From: Comamonadaceae bacterium CG_4_10_14_3_um_filter_60_75 | GTDB lineage: Bacteria > Pseudomonadota > Gammaproteobacteria > Burkholderiales > Burkholderiaceae_C | Assembly (NCBI GenBank): GCA_002784245.1 | Contig: PFKL01000144.1 | Coordinates: 1-6,560 of the forward strand | Reading direction: 5' to 3' | DNA length: 6,560 bases | Part shown: positions 1-5,585 of the stretch, one piece after another | Layout: each line of letters begins with the position of its first letter | Numbering within the stretch: position 1 is the first letter of the stretch | Program-made: the position numbers and the translations under genes | Notes under the pieces: generated by a model | What the model saw: the letters and a program-made list of their open reading frames with translations, nothing else | Database searches by the model: none | What the model was told of the DNA's origin: nothing

Positions 1-81
1 AGGGATTCGAACCCTCGATGAGGCTCTACACCCCATACTCCCTTAGCAGGGGAGCACCTTCGGCCACTCGGTCACGTTTCC
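1..81 (-). tRNA. serV: tRNA-Ser (anticodon GCU), 3' end cut off by the window edge
   Basis: Serine tRNA reading AGC/AGU codons. On the minus strand the mature 5' end is at 81 with acceptor strand GGAAACG (81-75), then TG and a D-arm containing CCGAGTGG. The anticodon stem is CTCCC/GGGAG (54-50 with 42-38) around the seven-base loop CTGCTAA, which puts anticodon GCT at 47-45. A long class II variable arm follows, as expected for tRNA-Ser, then the T-arm GGGTTCGAATCCC near positions 1-15. The last T-stem base, the 3' acceptor strand, the discriminator base and any encoded CCA lie left of the window. It follows lysC by 43 bp in the same direction. The symbol is the E. coli name for the GCU isoacceptor and is given by analogy. 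Confidence 0.95.
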
Positions 82-83
82 TG

Positions 84-113
84 AAAAATCAGAGCCGTGA
101 TTATGTCACGACT
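84..113 (-). terminator. Possible weak intrinsic terminator after lysC
   Basis: On the minus strand AGTCGTGA (113-106) can pair with TCACGGCT (100-93) around the loop CATAA. This gives an eight-base-pair stem with one G-T pair. It is followed by CTGA and then five T residues (88-84). The stem is modest and the T run does not start at its foot, so termination would be inefficient at best. It sits between the lysC stop and the tRNA-Ser gene, where partial termination or an RNA-processing signal would make sense. Confidence 0.3.
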
Positions 114-128
114 ACAGCCGTTTTTCAG
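100..128 (-). promoter_or_regulatory. Candidate promoter of tRNA-Ser
   Basis: On the minus strand a -10-like CATAAT (105-100; five of six match TATAAT) is preceded, after a 17-base spacer, by a -35-like CTGAAA (128-123; four of six match TTGACA) that overlaps the last codons of lysC. A start about seven bases downstream would give a leader of roughly 11 bases before the mature tRNA 5' end at 81. The bases just after the -10 (CACGGCTC) are GC-rich, as is usual for stringently controlled stable-RNA promoters. The -10 also lies in the loop region of the hairpin at 93-113, so the two readings compete or coexist. This is pattern matching only. Confidence 0.45.
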
Positions 129-613
129 GCCGACGCCTGTTCGAGTCCAAACGCCTTGTGCAGCGCCTTGACAGCCAGCTCCATGTACTTCTCATCGATC
201 ACCACCGAGGTTTTGATCTCGCTGGTGGAAATCATCTGAATGTTGATGCCTTCTTCGCTCAGCACGCGAAACATGGTACTGGCCACGCCGACATGGCTGC
301 GCATGCCGATGCCGACGATCGACACCTTGCAGATCTTGGTGTCACCAACAACCTCGTTGGCACCCAGCTTGGGCACGACCGTGTTTTTCAGCAAATCGAC
401 GGTCTTGGCGTAGTCACCGTGGTTGACCGTGAAGCTGAAGTCGGTTTTGCCGTCTTTGCTGATGTTCTGGATGATCATGTCGACTTCGACATTGGCGTCG
501 GCCACAGCACCCAGTATCTGGTAGGCAATGCCGGGCTTGTCGGGCACGCCCAACACAGAAATTTTGGTTTCATCGCGACTGAATGCGATGCCTGAAACGA
601 TGGCTTGCTCCAT
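125..613 (-). other. Possible internal start in lysC giving a separate regulatory (beta) subunit
   Basis: An in-frame ATG at 613-611 (codon 261) begins the peptide MEQAIVSGIAF, directly ahead of the ACT domains. GAGGAAG (628-622) lies eight bases upstream and resembles a Shine-Dalgarno, though the AGGA core is then about ten bases from the ATG, which is long. In Corynebacterium glutamicum and Bacillus an in-frame internal start in lysC yields a beta subunit made of the ACT domains. As I recall, the Corynebacterium beta subunit starts at the equivalent Met with a similar MEEAV sequence. Here the product would have 162 residues. The upstream GAGGAAG also encodes the acidic stretch EED, so it may be a coincidence. 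Confidence 0.3.
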
Positions 614-1393
614 GTGTTCGTCTTCCTCAAAAGTGATCAGGGTGCCAGACTTGGCTTCTTCGTTGATGTCGATGTCCCAAGGCGTGAAACTCGAGAGCAC
701 GCGCAGCTTGACCTTGTATTTACCGGCAAACTCCACCGAGCGGATTTGCAGCACCTTGGAGCCCATCGAAGCCATTTCCAGCATTTCTTCAAAGCTGACG
801 GTGCGCAGGCGGCGCGCCTCGGGCACGATGCGCGGGTCGGTGGTGTAGACACCGTCGACGTCGGTATAGATCAGGCATTCGTCGGCCTTCATCGCCGCGG
901 CCACCGCGACCGCAGAAGTGTCCGAGCCGCCGCGCCCCAGGGTGGTGATGTGCCCCAGATCGTCAATGCCCTGGAAACCTGTGACGATGACCACTTTGCC
1001 CGCCGCCAGGTCAGCGCGCACGCGGGCGTCGTCAATCGACTCGATGCGCGCCTTGGTGTAGGCACTGTCAGTGCGAATAGGCACCTGCCAGCCGGTGTAG
1101 CTGACCGCGTCCAGCCCCAGCGACTGCAACGCAATGGCCAGCAGGGCGCTCGAGGCCTGCTCGCCGGTGGCGGCCAGCATGTCGAGTTCACGGTAGTAGC
1201 CATCACCGGGGCTTGCCGGCGCAAGCTCTTTGGCCAGGGCCAGCAGGCGGTTGGTTTCACCGCTCATGGCGCTGGGCACCACCACCATCTGGTGGCCGGC
1301 ACGCGCCCATTTGGCAACACGCTTGGCAACATTGCCGATGCGCTCGGTAGAGCCCATCGACGTGCCGCCGTATTTATGAACAATCAGGGACAT
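125..1393 (-). CDS. lysC: Aspartate kinase (aspartokinase), lysine-sensitive type with tandem ACT domains
   Basis: Phosphorylates L-aspartate with ATP, the first step to lysine (and diaminopimelate for peptidoglycan), threonine, methionine and isoleucine; cytoplasmic. The product has 422 residues, normal for the betaproteobacterial/pseudomonad class. The N-terminal kinase domain opens with the substrate-binding KYGGTSMG motif (7-14) and has GRGGSDTSAVA (153-163) and YTDVDGVYTTDPR (176-188). Two C-terminal ACT regulatory domains follow, at about 265-335 (VLGVPDKPG) and 352-418 (GIGMRSHVGVASTMF), where lysine and/or threonine feedback is expected. The start at 1393 is chosen because MSLIVHKYGG is the conserved N terminus; an upstream in-frame start at 1462 would only add sequence lying inside tilS. 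The ATG overlaps the tilS stop as TAATG and has no clear Shine-Dalgarno, so translation probably depends on ribosomes finishing tilS. Codon 261 is an ATG that may act as an internal start. Confidence 0.97.
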   Translation of the reverse strand: MSLIVHKYGGTSMGSTERIGNVAKRVAKWARAGHQMVVVPSAMSGETNRLLALAKELAPASPGDGYYRELDMLAATGEQASSALLAIALQSLGLDAVSYTGWQVPIRTDSAYTKARIESIDDARVRADLAAGKVVIVTGFQGIDDLGHITTLGRGGSDTSAVAVAAAMKADECLIYTDVDGVYTTDPRIVPEARRLRTVSFEEMLEMASMGSKVLQIRSVEFAGKYKVKLRVLSSFTPWDIDINEEAKSGTLITFEEDEHMEQAIVSGIAFSRDETKISVLGVPDKPGIAYQILGAVADANVEVDMIIQNISKDGKTDFSFTVNHGDYAKTVDLLKNTVVPKLGANEVVGDTKICKVSIVGIGMRSHVGVASTMFRVLSEEGINIQMISTSEIKTSVVIDEKYMELAVKALHKAFGLEQASA

Positions 1394-2370
1394 TATTGGG
1401 AGTGATTCGACGTTAAAAGCCCGGGATTGTACCAATGCAGGCACGCCCCGCGACGCTCGCAAAAGCCGTCAGCCACCTTCAAATGCAGGGCGTGGCCGCG
1501 TGTCTGGCAAGCCGCGATTTGACGCATCAGTTCGTCCAGCTGCGCCGCCGTTGGCGCGCATTGATGGCAGCTTTGCAACCAGTGCCGCAGCGCGTTGGCC
1601 TGGCGCGCCGGGCTGAGTGTTTGCAGCGCGCGAATAGGGGGCGGCACCCCCACCTGTTGCAGGTCAAGCGCCGCCACCTCGGCAAGCAATTCCTGGGCTT
1701 GGGCGGCGTGCCGACAACTGCGGGCAAACGTGTCGCGGAACTCGGGAAAACAGCGTTGCAGCGCCGGCAAGACCTGGGCTCGGATGCGATTGCGGGTGTA
1801 GCGCTCATCCACATTGGTTGGGTCGGTCACAAAAGGTATGCCCTGCCCGGCCAACCAGGCACGCACATCGGCGCCCGAGACGCGCAGATAAGGCCGGTGG
1901 TAGGTGATGCCTGCGCGATGCCAGCGTGCCGGCATGGCACTCAAGCCCGGCAGCCCCGCGCCTCGGCCCAACGCCAGCAACAAGGTTTCAACCTGATCGT
2001 CAGCGTGCTGTGCAATTGCTATTGATTGAATAGCTACTTGCGCTTTATTTTCTTGGGCTAGAGCCTCAAAAGCCTTGTAACGTGCGCGCCGTGCTGCATC
2101 TTCGGGGCTTTGTCCGGCGCTGGCCCGGGCATCCACTTCTTTCACCCACAGCGGCACGCCCAGTGGGTCACAGATACGCTGGCAATGCGTCACAAAGTCG
2201 TCGGCCGCGGCCTGCAAGCCATGGTGGACGTGCAGCGCCAGCACCTGACCTGGCCACTTTTGCACGCAGGCCAGCAACAAGGCGGTCGAATCTGCGCCGC
2301 CACTGAAAGCCACTGCCAACGGCAGCGTCGGCTCAAAACCGGCCATCGCCTGCGACAGCGACTGCGTCAC
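1393..2370 (-). CDS. tilS: tRNA(Ile)-lysidine synthetase, short form
   Basis: Converts the wobble cytidine (C34) of the CAU-anticodon isoleucine tRNA to lysidine with ATP and lysine, so that it reads AUA and is charged with isoleucine; essential in most bacteria and cytoplasmic. The 325-residue product has the N-type ATP pyrophosphatase loop SGGADS (23-28), HVHHGL (47-52), QHADDQVET (121-129), GRGAGLPGL (135-143) and DPTN..ERYTRNRIR (183-197). It is shorter than the E. coli enzyme (about 430) and appears to lack the final C-terminal subdomain, as in other short TilS proteins. The start is GTG at 2370; an in-frame stop lies five codons upstream and no other start precedes it. No Shine-Dalgarno is evident; ATG at 2346 (codon 9) is an alternative. 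Residues about 99-120 are encoded by an AT-rich, repeat-like segment described separately. The stop TAA overlaps the lysC ATG. Confidence 0.95.
   Translation of the reverse strand: MTQSLSQAMAGFEPTLPLAVAFSGGADSTALLLACVQKWPGQVLALHVHHGLQAAADDFVTHCQRICDPLGVPLWVKEVDARASAGQSPEDAARRARYKAFEALAQENKAQVAIQSIAIAQHADDQVETLLLALGRGAGLPGLSAMPARWHRAGITYHRPYLRVSGADVRAWLAGQGIPFVTDPTNVDERYTRNRIRAQVLPALQRCFPEFRDTFARSCRHAAQAQELLAEVAALDLQQVGVPPPIRALQTLSPARQANALRHWLQSCHQCAPTAAQLDELMRQIAACQTRGHALHLKVADGFCERRGACLHWYNPGLLTSNHSQ
2011..2072 (-). repeat. AT-rich repeat-like segment carried in frame inside tilS
   Basis: Bases 2011-2060 contain 18 G or C in 50 (36%, hand count), whereas 1921-1970 in the same gene contain 39 in 50 (78%). 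The segment includes a perfect six-base inverted repeat GCTATT/AATAGC (2018-2023 and 2029-2034, five-base loop) and the palindrome GCAATTGC (2012-2019). In the tilS frame it encodes an alanine- and glutamine-rich stretch (about FEALAQENKAQVAIQSIAIA, residues 101-120) just before the conserved QHADDQ. From memory, the plus-strand order (GCTATT, then AATAGCTACTTGCGC, then GGGCTAGAG) resembles a short interspersed repeat common between genes in Comamonadaceae genomes. That identification is unverified. Confidence 0.5.
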
Positions 2371-2383
2371 GGCACGCGCCGGA

Positions 2384-2410
2384 AATTAATTGGAATCTGA
2401 CCCCAATTAT
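2384..2410. repeat. REP-like palindromic element between accA and tilS
   Basis: TAATTGG (2387-2393) and CCAATTA (2403-2409) form a seven-base inverted repeat around AATCTGACC. On the minus strand this reads AATTGGGGTCAGATTCC followed by AATTAA. From memory, similar AATTGGGGTCAGA-type words recur in many betaproteobacterial genomes next to genes. The element fills most of the 36-base gap between accA and tilS, contributes the accA stop codon (TAA, 2409-2407), and lies where a tilS ribosome-binding site would be expected. It shares TCTGACCC (2396-2403) with the element at 3400-3437/8. Confidence 0.45.
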
Positions 2411-3378
2411 TTGGTCTTGGTGTCGTTGAAGCGGCCATAGCTTTGCAGGCGCTCAAAGCGGCGATCGAGCAGTTCTTTCACCTTGAGGTCGCTGACCTGG
2501 CGGAAGGCATCGGTCAAGGCGCGCTTGAGGAAGGTGGCCATCTGCTTGGGGTCGCGGTGCGCGCCGCCGACCGGCTCACTGACGATCTTGTCAATCACAC
2601 CCAGCGCTTTCAGGCGGTGCGCGGTGATGCCCAATGCGTCGGCGGCTTCCTGCGCTTTGTCAGAGGTTTTCCACAAAATCGACGCACAGCCTTCAGGACT
2701 GATCACCGAGTAGATGGAATACTGCAACATCAACAACTGGTCGCCCACCGAAATGGCCAAGGCACCACCAGAGCCGCCTTCGCCAATGATGGTGACGATG
2801 ATGGGCACCTCCAGCTGCGCCATTTCAAAGATGTTGCGGCCAATGGCTTCAGCCTGGCCACGCTCCTCGGCGTCAATGCCGGGGTAGGCGCCGGGGGTGT
2901 CGACAAAGGTGAAAACAGGCAACTTGAATTTTTCGGCGGTTTTCATCAACCGCAGCGCCTTGCGGTAACCCTCGGGCTTGCTCATGCCAAAGTTGCGCAA
3001 CCCGCGCTCTTTGGTGTCACGCCCCTTTTGCTGGCCAATCACCATGCACGGCGTGCCGTTGAAGCGCGCCAGACCGCCCACAATACTCAGGTCGTCGGCA
3101 AAATGCCGGTCACCGTGCAGCTCGACAAAATGGGTGAAGATGTCGTTGATGTAGTCCAGCGTATAAGGACGCTCGGCGTGGCGGGCGATCTTGGTGATCT
3201 GCCAGGGTGTCAGGTCGCTGTAGATGTCTTTGGTGAGCTGCTGGCTTTTTTTGGCCAGCTGGTTGATTTCGGCCGAAATATCAACGGCCGACTCGGTTTG
3301 CACGTAGCGCAGTTCTTCGATCTTGTTTTCCAGCTCGGCAATGGGGGTTTCAAAGTCGAGAAATGTTTTTTTGGCCAT
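2407..3378 (-). CDS. accA: Acetyl-CoA carboxylase carboxyltransferase subunit alpha
   Basis: With AccD it forms the alpha2-beta2 carboxyltransferase that moves the carboxyl group from carboxybiotin-BCCP to acetyl-CoA, giving malonyl-CoA, the committed step of fatty-acid synthesis; cytoplasmic. The product has 323 residues, close to the usual 315-325. The N-terminal helical region MAKKTFLDFETPIAELE is typical of the family. The crotonase-like carboxyltransferase core includes GQQKGRDTKERGLRNFGMSK (115-134), DTPGAYPGIDAEERGQAEAI (160-179), the glycine-rich oxyanion segment GEGGSGGALA (199-208) and SPEGCASILWK (227-237). The start at 3378 is favoured by a good Shine-Dalgarno, AAGGA, six bases upstream; an in-frame upstream start at 3423 would add 15 unrelated residues encoded by the intergenic hairpin. 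REP-like elements flank the gene on both sides. accD is not in the window, which is normal. Confidence 0.97.
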   Translation of the reverse strand: MAKKTFLDFETPIAELENKIEELRYVQTESAVDISAEINQLAKKSQQLTKDIYSDLTPWQITKIARHAERPYTLDYINDIFTHFVELHGDRHFADDLSIVGGLARFNGTPCMVIGQQKGRDTKERGLRNFGMSKPEGYRKALRLMKTAEKFKLPVFTFVDTPGAYPGIDAEERGQAEAIGRNIFEMAQLEVPIIVTIIGEGGSGGALAISVGDQLLMLQYSIYSVISPEGCASILWKTSDKAQEAADALGITAHRLKALGVIDKIVSEPVGGAHRDPKQMATFLKRALTDAFRQVSDLKVKELLDRRFERLQSYGRFNDTKTK

Positions 3379-3384
3379 TTGCAA

Positions 3385-3389
3385 TCCTT
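3385..3389 (-). promoter_or_regulatory. Ribosome-binding site of accA
   Basis: AAGGA on the minus strand, separated by TTGCAA (six bases) from the ATG at 3378. It supports the 323-residue start over the longer in-frame reading from 3423. Confidence 0.8.
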
Positions 3390-3399
3390 CATCAGTTGA

Positions 3400-3437
3400 G
3401 GTCAGAGCAAAATTGCTTGGCAATTCTTGGTCTGACC
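3400..3437. repeat. Long imperfect hairpin (REP-like) between the glycosylase gene and accA
   Basis: The outer arms GGTCAGA (3400-3406) and TCTGACC (3431-3437) and the inner arms AATTG (3411-3415) and CAATT (3421-3425) are perfect complements. Between them CAA (3408-3410) pairs with TTG (3427-3429). The whole folds into a 15-base-pair stem with one G-G mismatch (3407/3430), one bulged base (3426) and a five-base loop (CTTGG). There is no T run on either side, so it is not a normal intrinsic terminator. It occupies over half of the 67-base gap between two co-directional genes. It could be a REP-type repeat, an mRNA-stabilising or processing hairpin, or a protein-binding site. Confidence 0.65.
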
Positions 3438-3445
3438 CGCAAGGT

Positions 3446-4087
3446 CTAGTAACTCACCGGCAGCGGGTCCAACGAGCGCCAAATATACCAAGTCGCCACG
3501 GTGCGGTATGGCGCCCAGGCTTGGGCCACTTCGCGCGCGTCGCTGCGGCTGACCACGTCGCCCGAGAAGTAGCATTGGCTGATGCCATTGATCAGGCCGA
3601 CGTCGTCCAGCGGCAGCACGTTGGGCCGCATCAAATGAAAAATCAGGAACATCTCGGCCGTCCAGCGGCCAATGCCACGAATGGCCACCAGTTCGGCAAT
3701 GATCGCTTCGTCGTCCATGTTGCCCCAGGCGTCGACATGAACCACACCGCCGTCAAAGTGCAGCGCCAGGTCCACCAGGTATTCCACCTTGCGTGCGCTC
3801 AGGCCCGCAGCGCGCATGTCGTCAATTTTGAGACGCAGCACCTGCGCTGGCGTGATTTGGCTCGACAGCTGGGCAAACCGGTCCCAGATGGTTTGCGCTG
3901 CCTTAACCGAGATTTGTTGACCGACCACGCTGCGTGCCAGCGTCACAAACGCGTCACCACGGCTTTGCAGACAAGCGGCACCAAACCGCGGGATCAGCCG
4001 CTTCATCACCCGGTCTTTTTTCATCAGGTGCTTGCAGGCGTCGGCCCAATACGCGGGCGCGGCAACGTTCGAATCGGCTGTGCTCAC
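3446..4087 (-). CDS. DNA-3-methyladenine glycosylase II family protein (HhH-GPD, AlkA-like)
   Basis: Expected to remove alkylated purines such as 3-methyladenine from DNA and start base-excision repair. The 213-residue protein is essentially the HhH-GPD core and lacks the extra N-terminal domain of E. coli AlkA (282 residues). Family marks are SVVGQQISVKAA (53-64), the helix-hairpin-helix ELVAIRGIGRWTAEMF (132-147) and LPLDDVGL (158-165); by comparison with AlkA the second Asp (D162) should be the catalytic acid. YRTVATWYIWRS (194-205) matches the usual C-terminal helix. There is no C-terminal four-cysteine iron-sulphur cluster motif, which argues against endonuclease III or MutY. The GTG start at 4087 overlaps the cysS stop as GTGA, with GGGAAG seven bases upstream. 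No Ada-type regulation is visible; co-expression with cysS by coupling is likely. The exact substrate range cannot be read from sequence, so no symbol is given. Confidence 0.92.
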   Translation of the reverse strand: MSTADSNVAAPAYWADACKHLMKKDRVMKRLIPRFGAACLQSRGDAFVTLARSVVGQQISVKAAQTIWDRFAQLSSQITPAQVLRLKIDDMRAAGLSARKVEYLVDLALHFDGGVVHVDAWGNMDDEAIIAELVAIRGIGRWTAEMFLIFHLMRPNVLPLDDVGLINGISQCYFSGDVVSRSDAREVAQAWAPYRTVATWYIWRSLDPLPVSY

Positions 4088-5460
4088 TGCACCGCTTCCC
4101 AGGTGGTACCGGCAGCCGAGTCCTTCAAGGCAATGCCCTGTGCCAGCAGGTCCTGGCGGATACGGTCAGCTTCGGCAAAATTTTTGGCTGCCTTGGCCGC
4201 AGCACGCTGGGCAATCAACGCGGCAATCGCATCATCATCCAGTGCAGCGCCCGATTGCAAATACGTCCTGGCATCGTCTTGCAGCAGCCCCAGGCAGCCG
4301 CCCAGCGCCTTGAGCAAGCCTGAGAGTTCGGCGGATCGCGTGCGGTTGACTTCAGAAGCCAGGTCAAAAAGCACCGACACCGCCTCCGGCGTACCAAAGT
4401 CTTCGTCCATCGCTGCCTTGAAACGCGCCGCGTAGTTATTGCGCCAGTCAATCTCAGTCGCTTGCGGCGGCACTGCCGCCAAGCTGGTGTAGAGACGCTT
4501 GAGCGCCTGGCGCGCGTCGTCCAGGTGCGCGTCGCTGTAATTGAGCGCACTGCGGTAGTGCGAGCGCACGATGAAGAACCGCAGTGTTTGCGCGTCGTAC
4601 CTGGCCAGAATTTCACGGATAGTGAAAAAGTTGCCCAGGCTTTTGGACATTTTTTCGTTGTCACGCGTGACAAAACCGTTGTGCATCCAGAAGCGCGCCA
4701 GTGGCACGCCGTTGGCGCCTTCGCTTTGCGCAATTTCGTTCTCGTGGTGCGGAAACTGCAAGTCGGCACCCCCGCCATGGATATCCACTGTTTGCCCGAG
4801 CAATTGGCCACACATGGCCGAGCATTCAATGTGCCAGCCCGGGCGCCCCAAGCCAAACGGGCTGTCCCACTTGGCATCAGCCGGCTCGGTCGGCTTGGCC
4901 GACTTCCACAACACAAAATCCAGCGGATCGGTCTTGCCGTCAGCCACCGCCACGCGCTCACCGGCGCGCAATTCGTCGAGCGACTTGCCGCTGAGCTTGC
5001 CGTAGCCGACAAATTTGCGTACAGCGTAATTCATGTCACCGTCACCGCTCTGGTAGGCCAGGCCCTTTTCTTGCAACCGGCCGATCAGCGCCAGCATCGA
5101 CGGCACATGCTCGGTGGCACGCGGCTCGTGCGTCGGGCGCAGGATGCCCAGGGCATCGGCATCTTGGTGCAGCGCGTCGACCATGCGGCGGGTCAAGCTG
5201 CGGATCGATTCGCCGTTTTCCAATGCGCGCTTGATGATCTTGTCGTCGATGTCGGTGACGTTGCGCACATGCGTCACGCGCAGGCCACTGGCTTCGAACC
5301 AGCGGCGCACCACGTCAAACGCCATCATGGAGCGCGCATGACCCAAATGGCACAGGTCGTACACCGTCATGCCGCACACGTACATACGCACATGGCCGGG
5401 CTCGCCCGGAGAAAATGCCTCGACCGAACGGGACAGGGTGTTGAAGATTCGCAAAGTCAT
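4084..5460 (-). CDS. cysS: Cysteinyl-tRNA synthetase
   Basis: Class I aminoacyl-tRNA synthetase that charges tRNA-Cys with cysteine using ATP; cytoplasmic, monomeric and zinc-dependent. The product has 458 residues (E. coli 461). The N-terminal Rossmann domain has MYVCGMTVYDLCHLGHAR (26-43) with the HIGH-type signature HLGH (38-41), and NVTDIDDKII (67-76). The zinc ligands expected from E. coli are present as C29, C213 (GWHIECSAM), H238 and E242 (FPHHENEIAQ). The KMSKS loop is intact at 270-274. A DALR-type anticodon-binding domain occupies the C terminus. ATG at 5460 is chosen because MTLRIFNTLSR is the conserved N terminus; a TTG at 5496 would add 12 unconserved residues. Neither has a clear Shine-Dalgarno (CCCCCCAACCC precedes the ATG). 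It is the first gene of the minus-strand cluster, and its stop overlaps the start of the glycosylase gene. Confidence 0.97.
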   Translation of the reverse strand: MTLRIFNTLSRSVEAFSPGEPGHVRMYVCGMTVYDLCHLGHARSMMAFDVVRRWFEASGLRVTHVRNVTDIDDKIIKRALENGESIRSLTRRMVDALHQDADALGILRPTHEPRATEHVPSMLALIGRLQEKGLAYQSGDGDMNYAVRKFVGYGKLSGKSLDELRAGERVAVADGKTDPLDFVLWKSAKPTEPADAKWDSPFGLGRPGWHIECSAMCGQLLGQTVDIHGGGADLQFPHHENEIAQSEGANGVPLARFWMHNGFVTRDNEKMSKSLGNFFTIREILARYDAQTLRFFIVRSHYRSALNYSDAHLDDARQALKRLYTSLAAVPPQATEIDWRNNYAARFKAAMDEDFGTPEAVSVLFDLASEVNRTRSAELSGLLKALGGCLGLLQDDARTYLQSGAALDDDAIAALIAQRAAAKAAKNFAEADRIRQDLLAQGIALKDSAAGTTWEAVQ

Positions 5461-5486
5461 GGGTTGGGGGGATTTCAGCCACGCCA

Positions 5487-5528
5487 AAGGCTTCAAAAAG
5501 TCTCTGGGCTACAATTTCGGGCAGTATA
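5487..5528. promoter_or_regulatory. Divergent promoter region between cysS and the TPR gene
   Basis: This short divergent region must hold the start signals for both directions. On the plus strand TACAAT (5510-5515) is a good -10; a transcript starting near 5522 would reach ATG 5553 or 5586 after about 30 or 65 bases. No convincing -35 is seen 16-18 bases upstream. On the minus strand TATACT (5528-5523) is a -10 candidate for cysS, also without a clear -35. The two -10 candidates lie within 20 bp of each other, so the polymerase sites would overlap. GGGCT (5506-5510) and AGCCC (5530-5534) form a short inverted repeat around both, a possible operator, though five bases can arise by chance. Confidence 0.4.
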
Positions 5529-5585
5529 AAGCCCTGCTCATTTGGCTTTTAGATGCCCCCTTCGCTGCGACCCATTTTTCCACCC

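Noticed and set aside
605..1405. Long plus-strand open frame (266 codons) opposite lysC
   Set aside because: It is a shadow of the GC-rich lysC coding strand. Its translation is His/Arg/Gln-rich with no recognisable domain, and lysC on the other strand is unmistakable.
1394..1462. N-terminal extension of LysC starting at 1462
   Set aside because: The extra 23 residues are not part of the aspartokinase family, lie inside tilS in another frame, and precede the conserved MSLIVHKYGG start.
2443..3399. Plus-strand open frame of 318 codons opposite accA
   Set aside because: Codon-periodicity shadow of accA. The product resembles the typical antisense composition of AccA genes and has no family motif.
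3379..3423. N-terminal extension of AccA starting at 3423
   Set aside because: The added 15 residues are encoded by the intergenic hairpin, and the good Shine-Dalgarno at 3389-3385 points to the start at 3378.
4462..5529. Plus-strand open frame of 355 codons opposite cysS
   Set aside because: Shadow of cysS, rich in His, Arg and Gln, and it would run through the divergent promoter region.
5461..5552. T-box or other aminoacyl-tRNA-sensing leader upstream of cysS
   Set aside because: The leader is under 100 bases, with no T-box core sequence, specifier loop or terminator hairpin. T-boxes are also not expected in this lineage.
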